DNA of 64,000 nucleotides. It comes from CADCWK01 sp965218235 (GTDB taxonomy: Bacteria; Chloroflexota; Chloroflexia; Thermomicrobiales; UBA6265). The notes beneath the pieces were generated by a model. It did no database searches. It was not told the origin of the DNA and saw only the letters and a list, made by a program, of their open reading frames with translations. Below, piece by piece: positions 24,845 to 33,656 of this stretch. The stretch spans positions 1,798,001-1,862,000 of the forward strand of contig OZ244596.1 of the NCBI GenBank assembly GCA_965218235.1, given 5' to 3'. The translations under genes were made by a program, and so were the position numbers. How positions within the stretch are numbered: position 1 is the first letter of the stretch; every line of letters starts with the position of its first letter.

Positions 24845-25942
24845 TCAGGCCGCGGCGGGCGTTCCGGTCAGGAGCTGTTCGCCACCCGACGTCACCGTCT
24901 GAAGCCGGGCCATGGTCGCCGTCACGACATCGTCGGGAAGCGGCGCATAAGAGAGATCAGCGCCGTACTGCTGGCCGTCGGTGATCAGCCAGGCCAGGAC
25001 ACTGACCAGCGCGGTGCCAGTATCGGCATTCTTCTGGTCGGCGTAGAGCACGACCCAGCTGAAGCCGGAGATGGGGTAGATCGCCTTGTCGTCGCCGGTG
25101 CAGCCAGCGATCATGATCCGGAGGTCCTCCGGCAGCGTGGCGGCCGCGGCGGCCGCACAGGCCGTCGCGCCCTCAGCGGCCGGCGCGACGAACGATCCAG
25201 CCGAGTTCTCGACGTTGGCGGTCGCCAGCTGGTTCTGCTCGGCGTAGCTCAACTCGACGTAAGTGATCGCCCCTTCGATCTGCGAGACCTGACCGGCGAC
25301 GCCCTCGGAACCCTTGGCGCCAATTCCGACCGGCCAGTCGACCGAGAGACCCACGCCGACGTTGCTCGTGAAGTCGTCGCTGACGCTGGCCACATACGTC
25401 GTGAAGATGTTGGTCGTCCCTGAGCCGTCCGACCGCGTCACCACGGAGATGTCGGTCCCGGGCAGGTCGACGTCCGGATTGAGTGCCTTGATCGCATCGT
25501 CGTCCCAGGCGGTGATGTTGCCCTGGAAGATGTCGGCGATCGTGGTCCCGTCGAGGTTGACCGGGGCATCGAGCCCGGGCAGGTTGTAGGTGAGCGCGAC
25601 AGCGCCCAGCGTGACGGGAACGTGGACGATCGCGTCAGCACCGCCAGCGGCGGTGAGCTGCTCATCCGTCATCGGCGCGTCGGTCGCGCCGAAGTCGACG
25701 GTGTTCTCCGTGAGCTGCTTGATGCCGGCGCCGGAGCCAACCGACTGGTAGTTGACACGGGTGCTGGGATCGACGTTTTCGGTGTAGGCGGCGAACGCCG
25801 CCGAGAACAGCGGGTTGTCGAAGCTCGAGCCGGCACCGTTGATCGTCAGCGTGCTCTGGGCACTGGCCTGAAGCGGTCCGGCCAGGATCAGCCCGACGGC
25901 GACAAGCAGCCCCAGATTCAACCAGTTGAACGTCTTCTTCAT
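24845..25942 (-). CDS. pstS: Phosphate-binding protein PstS
   Basis: Exported phosphate receptor (365 aa). A Lys-started signal peptide (MKKTFNWLNLGLLVAVGLIL...ASAQ) lacks a lipobox cysteine, so the mature protein is probably released or wall-retained. Phosphate-site blocks are visible: GAGSSFDNPLF, SVGSGAGIKQL, GATDAPMT and TRSDGSGTTNIFT. ATG 25942 is preferred (AGGAGC eight bases upstream) over the in-frame ATG 25984. It heads pstS-pstC-pstA. No pstB, phoU or phoR/phoP is in the window. Confidence 0.95.
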   Translation of the reverse strand: MKKTFNWLNLGLLVAVGLILAGPLQASAQSTLTINGAGSSFDNPLFSAAFAAYTENVDPSTRVNYQSVGSGAGIKQLTENTVDFGATDAPMTDEQLTAAGGADAIVHVPVTLGAVALTYNLPGLDAPVNLDGTTIADIFQGNITAWDDDAIKALNPDVDLPGTDISVVTRSDGSGTTNIFTTYVASVSDDFTSNVGVGLSVDWPVGIGAKGSEGVAGQVSQIEGAITYVELSYAEQNQLATANVENSAGSFVAPAAEGATACAAAAAATLPEDLRIMIAGCTGDDKAIYPISGFSWVVLYADQKNADTGTALVSVLAWLITDGQQYGADLSYAPLPDDVVTATMARLQTVTSGGEQLLTGTPAAA

Positions 25943-26774
25943 CGCGTATCTGCTCCTGATACTGACGTACGTATGCCGAATCAACAGGCGACGCCACTGA
26001 GGTCATGCGAGATTCATGACCGGGCATGCATCGCAGGGACGAGTAGATCACGGATCGTCATGGAGAAGATCAACGCCAGGTTAATTGATGGACCGATGCG
26101 TCGCGGCACCGGGTGTCCTGCCGGGAGCGGGACTGGCGAGGCTGGATCGAATGAGCGGATTCGCAATGGCCGGGCGTTGGTGTAGGGTGGACAAGGGTCG
26201 GTCGCCTGCGGCTGGACTGACGACGTTCAAGTGGAGGGAACTCAGCGACCACGACGGACGGGCCGGATGGGCTGACGCTTCCGATGTTCGAGATGACGTG
26301 ACGGTGGCTCGACAAGGGCGATCCGCCGATCTTCGAGGAGGTCTCCTCGCTCGAGGCGTGCGGGAAGCGTGTCGCCCCTGCCCTGCCCTGTGCCGCTGTT
26401 CGGGATGGGACGCTGTCGGGAGTCCCCGACTGGCCGTCGCCCTCGCGATGAGCCGCCGCGTTCGGTTCGACGCGACCGAAGCGGCTTTGCCCGGTCTGTC
26501 GACGGGACCCCCTGTTGCTCGTCGAGCGACTCGCCGATGCTGGTCAGCAGCCGGACGAATCCCGCCGCAGCGTTGTTCGGGGCGACACGATCACCGTCCG
26601 GGCTGGATCAATCCGAGTTCGCGATGCGGATTCTTCGTGGATGCCCCGGCTTCGAACCCATCCAGGTTCCACGAGTACCGCCCTGGCCATCACGTTGGCC
26701 CGCCAGTCCGGTGGTGGCCCATGCACTCTTCAGCGTCACTGAGCCAATGGATCGCCGAAACGAAGGCTCCCGCG
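25943..26774. other. Intergenic region between divergent pstS and M1 peptidase genes
   Basis: About 830 bp. The plus-strand frame of the peptidase stays open upstream to 26085, but its translation there is Arg/Gly/Pro-rich without family character, so I treat it as non-coding. On the minus strand TTAACC and TTGATC begin 11 bases apart at 26067-26084, a spacing seen in PhoP-type direct repeats; evidence is weak. No tRNA or terminator was recognised. Confidence 0.45.
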
Positions 26775-28391
26775 ATGTCCACTCCATCACAACACGTTCG
26801 ATCGTCACCATCCCGATTCCGCATCCTGGTCAGTTCCCTGATGCTGAGCCTTCTGCTGACGGGGCTGGCCAGCGTGTCGGCAACGGCGCGGCTTCCGGCC
26901 TCCGCGTCCACGGCCGACGCATGGGCCGATATCCTGCCGGATCAACACGACGCGGTCGTCGCCGTGACCGGGCGAGACATCAGCCGCTACACGCTTGACG
27001 TCACCGTCGATGACGCCACCGGGACGATCGGAGGCTCGCTCTCGGTGGCGTTCGTCAACCGCTACGGCGAGCCGCTGACGGAGATCGTCCTGCGGCTGTT
27101 CCCCAACGCCGACCACTACGGTCAGGGCGGAACGACTGTTGAGGGCGTGACGGTCAATGGCACGGATGTCTCCCCGGTGCTGTCGGTCGCGGATACCGTA
27201 CTCTCGATTCCGCTGGCCGAGGCGCTTGAGTCTGGTGCGTCCGTTACCCTCGCGATGACGTTCTCGACCGTCGTTCCCCTTGACTCCGTCGGCTCTTACG
27301 GCATCCTCAGCCGCTCGTCCGCGACGGGCGCCTGGACCCTGGCCGACTGGTACCCCGGCCTGGCCGGCTATGAGCCCTCACTGGGAGCCGGCTGGCGCCG
27401 CGATGCGCCGTTCGACGACGTCGATCCGACCTTCGGCGACGTTGCCCTCTATGACGTCACCCTGCGCTCGACGGGTCTGGCGGTCGTCTCGACCGGTAGG
27501 ATCGTTGCATCGAGCGACGCCCCGGCGGGCGAAACGGTGACCCACATCGTCGCCGGTCCGGTTCGGGACCTGACGCTCGCCCTCGGCGGCGACTGGCAAC
27601 GCGATTCCCGCCGCGTCGGGGAGACAACGGTCACCTACGCCACCGACGTCAACGACGCCGCGGCCATCGACGCCGTGCTGGACGTCGTCGCCCGGTCGCT
27701 CGAGGTCTACGGCGAGCGGTTCGGCACCTATCCGTACCGCGAGCTCGATCTGGTCGACGTCCCGCTGACCAGCGGGACGCTCGGCATCTCCTGGTCCGGA
27801 ATCGTCTTCCTCGACGGCCCGTCGCTTGCCCGGCAGGCGGGCGACCCGCAGTTCTACGACTTCCTGCTCGCCCACGAGATCGGCCACCAGTGGTGGGGCA
27901 ACCTGGTCGGCGGCAACTCCAACGACCACACGTTCATCACCGAGGGGCTGACCAACTACACCATGACGATGGAGGTGGAGTGGACTCAGGGCCGCGCCGC
28001 CGCCGTCGATATGCTCCGGACCTACGTCGCCCCGCGCTACCTGACCCTGCTGCGGGGCGCGGGCGATTCCGTGGCGGACGTCCCATACCCCGAGGCGCCG
28101 GCCGGGTTCGGCGATATCGTCTACGGCAAGGCGGCGCTTGGCTTCCTCGCGATCCGGCTGGAGATCGGGGATGAGGCCTACTTCGCCGCGCTGCGTACCT
28201 TCGCCGGCGACTCGGCAGGGACCGCCGAACGGGGCTTCCGCTTCCAGGTCGCGGAGCCGGACGACCTGCTGGCGGCGTTCGAGGCGTCGGGCGGCCCGGC
28301 GGTCGAGGCTACCTGGGACCGCTGGTTCGAGCAGGCCGTCACGTCGCCTGACGAGGTCGAGCAGCTCATCGCCGACTACGCCGCCGCATGA
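26775..28391 (+). CDS. Secreted M1-family-like zinc metallopeptidase
   Basis: Exported aminopeptidase-fold protein of 538 aa. A signal peptide spans about residues 12-40. An N-terminal beta domain (YTLDVTVDDATGTIGGSLSV) precedes the catalytic domain with His367-Glu-x-x-His371 (HEIGHQWW) and Glu390 eighteen residues later (ITEGL), the M1/gluzincin zinc site. The GxMEN substrate motif of true aminopeptidases is replaced by TLGISWSGIVFLD, so specificity probably differs. ATG 26775 with GAAGG upstream is chosen because it gives a clean signal peptide. A paralogue with the same domain order lies at 59725-61419. Confidence 0.88.
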   Translation: MSTPSQHVRSSPSRFRILVSSLMLSLLLTGLASVSATARLPASASTADAWADILPDQHDAVVAVTGRDISRYTLDVTVDDATGTIGGSLSVAFVNRYGEPLTEIVLRLFPNADHYGQGGTTVEGVTVNGTDVSPVLSVADTVLSIPLAEALESGASVTLAMTFSTVVPLDSVGSYGILSRSSATGAWTLADWYPGLAGYEPSLGAGWRRDAPFDDVDPTFGDVALYDVTLRSTGLAVVSTGRIVASSDAPAGETVTHIVAGPVRDLTLALGGDWQRDSRRVGETTVTYATDVNDAAAIDAVLDVVARSLEVYGERFGTYPYRELDLVDVPLTSGTLGISWSGIVFLDGPSLARQAGDPQFYDFLLAHEIGHQWWGNLVGGNSNDHTFITEGLTNYTMTMEVEWTQGRAAAVDMLRTYVAPRYLTLLRGAGDSVADVPYPEAPAGFGDIVYGKAALGFLAIRLEIGDEAYFAALRTFAGDSAGTAERGFRFQVAEPDDLLAAFEASGGPAVEATWDRWFEQAVTSPDEVEQLIADYAAA

Positions 28392-28461
28392 GTGATACGG
28401 AATTCGGGCAAACGCCATTGGTTCCGCGACGAGGTGGTGGCGAGCGGACCTCTCCCCCCAG

Positions 28462-28531
28462 CCCCCTCTCCGGCGCCCGGATCGCTCCCACCGCCGAAGC
28501 GGTGATCGGCTCACCGGGCCCAGAGAGGGGG
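28462..28531. repeat. C-rich palindromic intergenic repeat
   Basis: CCCCCTCTC (28462-28470) pairs with GAGAGGGGG (28523-28531); CCCGG/CCGGG and ACCGCC-GAAG-CGGT stems lie inside. It is 70 bp after the M1 peptidase stop and could also act as its terminator. The same CCCCTCTCC theme occurs at 33278-33305 and 57772-57998. Confidence 0.55.
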
Positions 28532-28873
28532 AGCGGTCGCTTCCGGGCAAAGACGCAGCGTTTAGCCGGACTCCGTATGAGACACGTTTCGCTCGACTGC
28601 GCGGAATCGTTCAGGGGTCTGATCCGCCCGGTGCCAGGTTACCCGTCGTCAACCGTGTTTCACCGCCCCTCCGTTGAACCAGATGACCGTCCGGACCGGG
28701 CTGCACCGTCACGCACTGGCCGGTGTCGCGAGCGTTTCAAGTCGATCTGATGCGTCGATTTGCGTCCATCACACCCGCTACGGCCAGAACGTCGAGAGCT
28801 CGCCGAATATCGTGCCCGATAGCACCGGGTCGCTGAATTCTGACTGCGACGGCCCTCCAGTGACTATCGGCCG
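28532..28873. other. Intergenic region, no supported gene
   Basis: About 340 bp between convergent genes (M1 peptidase and MFS exporter). I see no gene, RNA or strong hairpin beyond the repeat before it. Confidence 0.4.
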
Positions 28874-30325
28874 TCAACTGGATGGCCGCGGGAGCGTGAG
28901 GCTGACCAGGCCAATGACGACGGTGATGGCGATCTGGACGCCGATCGCGACGCCGACGGCACTTATGAAACGCTGATCGGACATGGAGGTAAAGAGTGTG
29001 CCCAGGCTGGCGACACCGAGGGCCAGCGCCGCCTGCTGCACGGTGATGAGGGTGCCACTCCCGATCCCTGCCAGGTGGCGCGGGACGCCGGAGAGCACCA
29101 GGCGGAAGATCGCTCCTACGCCGAGCGCCTGGCCGATCCCGGCAAGGATGAGTCCAGGTGACGACGCGAGCAGACTCACGTCCGGCCAGTTCGCCGTCGC
29201 CGCGATGAGCAGCGCGCCGAGACCGATGGCCTGGAGGGTCATGCCCATTGTTAGCACGGTGCGTCCGTAGCGGGCGAGCAGCCGCGGAACCAGCAGCGAG
29301 GCGGTGACATAGGCCACGGTGGTCGGAGTGATCAGGAGTCCGGAGCGCAGGGCGCTGACGTGCAGGCCGTTCTGGACGGTCAGGGCGAAGACGAAGACGA
29401 AGGCGCCGAATCCCATGAAGAACAGCGCCGCCACGGGAAGGCCGCGGCGCATGGACGGGAGGGTCAGCAACGACGGTGGGAGGAGCGGGGTCCGGCCGCT
29501 CCGTTCCCCACGCCGCTCGACGATCACCAGTGCGGTAAGGACGAGCGGAACCAGAGCCAGACAGGCCCAGATCCACCATGGCCAGCCGAGGGCCGGGCCC
29601 TCCGTCAGCGGAATGAGCAGGGCGATGAGCGCGACTCCGAGCAGCGCCGTGCCGGCGATGTCGACGCTGGCCGGGCTGGGTGAGCGCGTTTCCGGGACGA
29701 CGCGCCTGAGCAGCAGGAGGGCAAGAATCCCGACCGGGACGTTGACCAGGAAGATTCCCCGCCACTCCGTCCCGGCGACGTTCAGCGAGAGGAGCAGGCC
29801 GCCCACCAGTTGTCCCGCCACCGCTGATAGGCCACCGGCCGCCGCGTACAGGCTGATTGCCCGCCCACGAGCCTCTCCCGTCAGTGTCGCCTGAAAGGTC
29901 GCGAGGACCTGCGGGGTAATCATGGCGGCGGACGCCCCCTGGACGACACGCGCAAAAATCAGGGTGTCCGTGGTCGGGGCGATTCCCGCCAGGAGTGAGG
30001 TCAGGGTGAAGCCAGCCAGACCCCAGGCGAAGACATTGCGGCGTCCGAATGCGTCTCCGAGCCGGCCACCGACGACGAGCAGAACCGCGTAGGCCGTGCC
30101 GTACCCGGCCACGATGAGTTCGAGCGCCGCTGCCGACGCCTGAAGATCACGGTCGATCGTCGGCAGGGCGACGTTCGTGATGAAGAAGTCGAGGTTGGCC
30201 AGAAATGGGCCCAGCAGGAGGACGAACATGCCGAGCCCGCCGAGCGGCGGCGAAGCCTCCGGCGAGTGGTCCTGAGGAGATCTGGTGGCGGCGTCGGCGG
30301 GGGCCGACCGGCTGGGAGTGTTCAT
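28874..30325 (-). CDS. MFS drug-efflux transporter, DHA2 (EmrB/QacA) type
   Basis: Membrane exporter of 483 aa with about 14 predicted helices, as in the proton-drug antiporter DHA2 group. It begins with a polar stretch and then LLGPFLANLDFFITNVALPTI, a motif of this subfamily. Motif A follows as GGRLGDAFGRRNVF, and motif C-like sequence appears as AAGGLSAVAGQLVGGLLL. ATG 30325 faces the XRE regulator gene divergently; the 100-bp gap contains a palindromic site, so local control is likely. Substrates are unknown; toxic hydrophobic compounds are usual. Confidence 0.9.
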   Translation of the reverse strand: MNTPSRSAPADAATRSPQDHSPEASPPLGGLGMFVLLLGPFLANLDFFITNVALPTIDRDLQASAAALELIVAGYGTAYAVLLVVGGRLGDAFGRRNVFAWGLAGFTLTSLLAGIAPTTDTLIFARVVQGASAAMITPQVLATFQATLTGEARGRAISLYAAAGGLSAVAGQLVGGLLLSLNVAGTEWRGIFLVNVPVGILALLLLRRVVPETRSPSPASVDIAGTALLGVALIALLIPLTEGPALGWPWWIWACLALVPLVLTALVIVERRGERSGRTPLLPPSLLTLPSMRRGLPVAALFFMGFGAFVFVFALTVQNGLHVSALRSGLLITPTTVAYVTASLLVPRLLARYGRTVLTMGMTLQAIGLGALLIAATANWPDVSLLASSPGLILAGIGQALGVGAIFRLVLSGVPRHLAGIGSGTLITVQQAALALGVASLGTLFTSMSDQRFISAVGVAIGVQIAITVVIGLVSLTLPRPSS

Positions 30326-30330
30326 GACAC

Positions 30331-30365
30331 GACTCTATCGACCAGACTACACTGGTACCAGAGTC
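30331..30365. promoter_or_regulatory. Palindromic operator between MFS exporter and XRE regulator
   Basis: Nested symmetry: GACTCT (30331-30336) with AGAGTC (30360-30365), ACCAG-6-CTGGT at 30341-30356, and TGGTACCA at 30353-30360. It covers the likely core promoter of the exporter (minus-strand GATAGA close to the start codon). This fits repression of one or both genes by the neighbouring regulator. Confidence 0.55.
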
Positions 30366-30425
30366 TGTTTATCCGGGTATCGGCGCTACCCGGATCGGGT
30401 CATTTCATCGGGGAAGGGGCCAGTC

Positions 30426-31280
30426 ATGTCCGCCGCGATCATCGGCGCACCGCCGGATCAGCTCCGGCGCCAGGAGCTCGCGAGCTTCCTGCGGAGCCGG
30501 CGGGAGCGCATCAGGCCCGAACAGGTGGGCCTCGGGATCGGCCGCCGCCGCCGCACGCCGGGTCTGCGGCGAGAGGAAGTCGCCCACCTGGCCGGCGTCG
30601 GGGTGACCTGGTACACCTGGCTTGAACAGGGCCGCGCCATCAACGCCTCCAAGCAGGTCCTCGACGCCATCTCGCGTGCGCTCATGCTCGATCGGGACGA
30701 ACGGGGCCACCTGTTCACCCTTGCCGGGATTGCGGCGACTCCACCTCGTGCCGGATCGGATGCCGTCTCCCCCGCGATGCGCAACGTCCTCGGGCAGGTC
30801 GAACCATTCCCGGCCTGCATCCAGAACGCCAGGTACGACCTGCTGGCCTACAATGCGGCCTACGGGCGGCTCGTCGCCGACCTCGACACCGTACCGGACG
30901 AAGATCGCAACAGCCTGTGGCTGATGTTTACCGATCCGGCCTGGCGTGCCGGTCTGCTGGACTGGGACACCGTCTCGGCCCGGATGGTGGCACAGTACAG
31001 GGTCCTTCTTGCCGAGCACATTGCGGAGCCGGGCTGGACGGCGCTATTCAGGCGGCTCACCGCGGCCTCACCGGATTTCGTTCGTGTCTGGGAGCAGCAC
31101 GGGGTGACCGAGACCCAGTCCGCCCAGAAGCGCTTTCGCAATCCTGCCGTCGGTGAGCTCACCTTCGACCTCGCGGTCACCTGGCTCGCGCCCCGGCATG
31201 GCACGCGACTGCTGGTCTACGCGCCGTCCGACGTCCGAACCCGGCAGAGACTGGACGAGTTGATGGCACACGGCGCGTGA
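30426..31280 (+). CDS. XRE-family regulator with MmyB-like ligand-binding domain
   Basis: A 284-aa DNA-binding regulator. The N-terminal helix-turn-helix has the RRRTPGLRREEVAHLAGVGVTWYTWLEQGR block, quoted in parts as RRRTPGLRREEVA and VTWYTWLEQGR, characteristic of the MmyB group. The C-terminal 170 residues form the PAS-like MmyB ligand domain (YDLLAYNAAYGRLV, NSLWLMFTDPAWR). ATG 30426 follows GGGGAAGGGG; the frame is open further upstream without a better site. It is divergent from the DHA2 exporter, which is its probable target. Confidence 0.9.
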   Translation: MSAAIIGAPPDQLRRQELASFLRSRRERIRPEQVGLGIGRRRRTPGLRREEVAHLAGVGVTWYTWLEQGRAINASKQVLDAISRALMLDRDERGHLFTLAGIAATPPRAGSDAVSPAMRNVLGQVEPFPACIQNARYDLLAYNAAYGRLVADLDTVPDEDRNSLWLMFTDPAWRAGLLDWDTVSARMVAQYRVLLAEHIAEPGWTALFRRLTAASPDFVRVWEQHGVTETQSAQKRFRNPAVGELTFDLAVTWLAPRHGTRLLVYAPSDVRTRQRLDELMAHGA

Positions 31281-31454
31281 GGTCTGGCCGGCCCAGATCG
31301 CAAGACGGCGACAACCGGCGCGGTGCTGGCGGGGACGCCGGCGGTCCTCCCCCGGTCTGGTACGGTCCATGCGGCCCGCTGATCCTGATATCAATTGTCG
31401 TCCGGCGCCCGCAGACCGGGCTGCACCGCGCGGCCAGGCGAGCCCCTGTTTCCC

Positions 31455-32144
31455 ATGCCCATCACCACCGCGTCAGTCAGCGACTCCCTCCGGGCCCGGG
31501 CCAGTGCGATCTGGGACGCCCAGCACCAGCACCCGTTCGTTACCGGGATCGGCGACGGCACGCTCGATCCGGATCGGTTCGCGTACTTCCTCCGTCAGGA
31601 CTACCTCTACCTGATCGACTACGCCCGCGTCTTCGCCCTTGCCGCCGCGCGTGCGCCCAACCTCGCGACGATGTTGCGCTTCTCGACGCTCCTCCATGAG
31701 ACGCTGGAGGCCGAGATGGACCTGCACCGCTCGCTCGCCGCCGAGTTCGGTATCTCCGCCGATGAGCTTGAGCGGGAGGAGAAGGGTCCGACAACGCAGG
31801 GCTACACCGACTTCCTTGTCCGGACCGCGACCGCCGGTGACTACGCCGAGCTGATCGGGGCGCTCCTGCCCTGCATGTGGGGTTACAGCGAGATCGGCCA
31901 GGCGCTGGACAATCGCGGCCGACCAAGCGACCCCCGCTACGCGAAGTGGATCGCCTCCTACAGCGACCCCGGCTTCGCCGAGCTGGCGACGTGGTGCCGG
32001 GGGCTACTGGACCAGCACACCCAGGGGCTCGGCGGCGAGGCGATGGGACGGGTGACACAGGCGTTCCTGACCTCGAGCCGCTACGAGCTCGCCTTCTGGG
32101 AGATGGCCTGGCGCGGTGAGCGGTGGCCCGGCGAGTGCCCGTAG
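31455..32144 (+). CDS. tenA: TenA-family aminopyrimidine aminohydrolase / thiaminase II
   Basis: A 229-aa all-helical protein, normal length for TenA, which salvages thiamin breakdown products by hydrolysing aminopyrimidines. The catalytic set is visible: Asp49 (QDYLYLIDY), Cys140 (LLPCMWGYSEIG) and Glu216 (FWEMAW), matching B. subtilis Asp44, Cys135 and Glu205. ATG 31455 lacks a strong ribosome site (CCCTGTTTCCC upstream). There is no TPP riboswitch in the 174-bp leader and no other thi gene nearby. It is followed at 66 bp by an acetamidase/formamidase gene on the same strand. Confidence 0.93.
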   Translation: MPITTASVSDSLRARASAIWDAQHQHPFVTGIGDGTLDPDRFAYFLRQDYLYLIDYARVFALAAARAPNLATMLRFSTLLHETLEAEMDLHRSLAAEFGISADELEREEKGPTTQGYTDFLVRTATAGDYAELIGALLPCMWGYSEIGQALDNRGRPSDPRYAKWIASYSDPGFAELATWCRGLLDQHTQGLGGEAMGRVTQAFLTSSRYELAFWEMAWRGERWPGECP

Positions 32145-32210
32145 CCGGTAAGATGCCTCCAGTCGTCGGAGAGCCGCGACAGACCGGGTGACCGGTAACA
32201 GGGGATACCA

Positions 32211-33164
32211 ATGGCTGACCACTCCATCACGCCGGATCGCGCCTCGCTCCACGGCGACTTCGATGCCGCCCGGCCTCCGATCCTGACGATCGACCCCGGC
32301 GACCGGGTCACGATGTCGACCCTCGAAGCGGGCTGGCGGCTGGCGCCGTCGGCAGACGATACCGACCAGGCACCGCGGATGGAGCCCCGTGACCCGGTCC
32401 GGGACGCCGGCCACGCCCTCTGCGGACCGATCGCGATTCGCGGCGCCGAACCGGGGATGACGCTGGCCGTCCACATCGACGAGATCGTGCCGGGGACATG
32501 GGGGACGACACCGGTTGGCGGCTGGGACAGTCCGTTCAACCGGCGCCTTGGCCTGGCCGACGTCGCGCCGATGACACTGCGGTGGTCGGTCGACGCCGCG
32601 GCCGGTGTCTGCCGCGACCAGCACGGCCACGAGGTACCAACCCACCCGTTCCTCGGCGTCATGGGGATGCCGCCGGCAGCGGTCCGGCCCGTCCCGACCG
32701 GCCCACCTCGCGCGCAGGGCGGCAACCTCGACTGCCAGGAGTTGACGACCGGCACGACGCTCTTCCTGCCGATCGCGGTCGCGGGCGGGCTGTTCTCGGC
32801 TGGCGACGGCCACGCTGCCCAGTCCGACGGCGAGATCTGCGGGACGGCGATCGAGGCCCCGATGGAGCGGGTCGTCCTCCGTCTCGACCTCCGCGACGAC
32901 ATGCCATTAACGACGCCCCGGGCGCGGACGCCGACCGACTGGCTGACCTTCGGCTTCAATGAGGACCTCGACGAGGCGGTCTGGGCCGCGACCGATGACA
33001 TGCTGACGCTGATGGGCGAGCTGCTCGGCGTCGGCCGGCAGGAGGCCTACGGGCTGGCCAGCATGGTCGTCCGCCTGCGGGTCACGCAGATGGTCAACGG
33101 CGTCAAGGGCGCCCACGCGATGATCTCGCATGAGACCTTTGAGCGCCTGTCGTCCCACGCGTAG
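32211..33164 (+). CDS. Acetamidase/formamidase family protein
   Basis: A 317-aa cytoplasmic amidase-family protein predicted to release ammonia from formamide or a small amide. Family marks are GPIAIRGAEPGMTLAVHI, the GGNLDCQEL segment, LFLPIAVAGGLFSAGDGHAAQSDGEICGTAIE in part (GLFSAGDGHAAQSDGE), and a closing VNGVKGAHAMI. ATG 32211 follows AGGGGATACCA. It is downstream of tenA, whose pathway passes N-formyl aminopyrimidine, so a role in pyrimidine salvage is possible but speculative. The stop codon overlaps the first bases (GTAGAGG) of a REP-like repeat. Confidence 0.88.
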   Translation: MADHSITPDRASLHGDFDAARPPILTIDPGDRVTMSTLEAGWRLAPSADDTDQAPRMEPRDPVRDAGHALCGPIAIRGAEPGMTLAVHIDEIVPGTWGTTPVGGWDSPFNRRLGLADVAPMTLRWSVDAAAGVCRDQHGHEVPTHPFLGVMGMPPAAVRPVPTGPPRAQGGNLDCQELTTGTTLFLPIAVAGGLFSAGDGHAAQSDGEICGTAIEAPMERVVLRLDLRDDMPLTTPRARTPTDWLTFGFNEDLDEAVWAATDDMLTLMGELLGVGRQEAYGLASMVVRLRVTQMVNGVKGAHAMISHETFERLSSHA

Positions 33165-33507
33165 AGGCGATCCCTTGTGGTCGCCCGGCCGCCGCGGCGG
33201 CCATCGCCGCCAGACGACATCGTGCCGAACAGCCAACGTGCGGTTGGCCGGCCGACCCCTCCACCAGCGAAGCGCGACCCCTCTCCATCCGCGGATGGAG
33301 AGGGGCTCTGTGCTCGCAGGCAGCGTCGATTTGTCGGGGCGAAGTTTACGAGCCAGGCCGCCGCAGCGGCCTTCGCTGTCAGGCGAGACCGGCCCCGCAG
33401 CCCACCTGTCCCATCGAAGTCCTTCCTAACGAACACCCGCTGCGCTGCGCGGTATGGCTGCTGGCGGCGCGGCAGCGGAGCCAGGCGCGGTGACAGCCAC
33501 GCCCCTG
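33161..33507. repeat. Composite REP-like repeat cluster
   Basis: The left end GTAGAGGCGATCCCTTGTGG with a CCGGCCGCCGCGGCGGCC core begins inside the amidase stop codon. A second core (AGGCCGCCGCAGCGGCC) lies at 33351-33367. An inverted end (CGCCCCTGC) closes it at 33507. The C-rich hairpin 33278-33305 is nested inside. The remainder up to 33656 shows no gene. Confidence 0.55.
33278..33305. repeat. Perfect 13-bp-stem C-rich hairpin
   Basis: CCCCTCTCCATCC (33278-33290) and GGATGGAGAGGGG (33293-33305) are exact complements with a two-base centre. It belongs to the C-rich palindrome theme also seen at 28462 and 57772. Confidence 0.6.
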
Positions 33508-33656
33508 CGGACAGAACAGGTGCCGCCGGGCAGCGATGCTGACGACCGCTGTCGCCCCGGCGCGGTAAGCTATACCGGTAACAACGCGGGCGTCGCGGGC
33601 CAGCGGACCAACTGGGTGCGCCGGACCGGGCCTTGACGGTCGATCGGGAGTTCACC

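Noticed and set aside
26640..26700. Possible minus-strand tRNA (CTTCGAACCCATCC)
   Set aside because: No T-arm, anticodon or acceptor pairing can be built around it.
26085..26774. N-terminal extension of the M1-like peptidase (230 codons in frame)
   Set aside because: There is no family similarity, no ribosome site, and a complete signal peptide begins shortly after ATG 26775.
31281..31454. TPP riboswitch before tenA
   Set aside because: The conserved CTGAGA and ACC-tGAtC elements of the thi box are absent.
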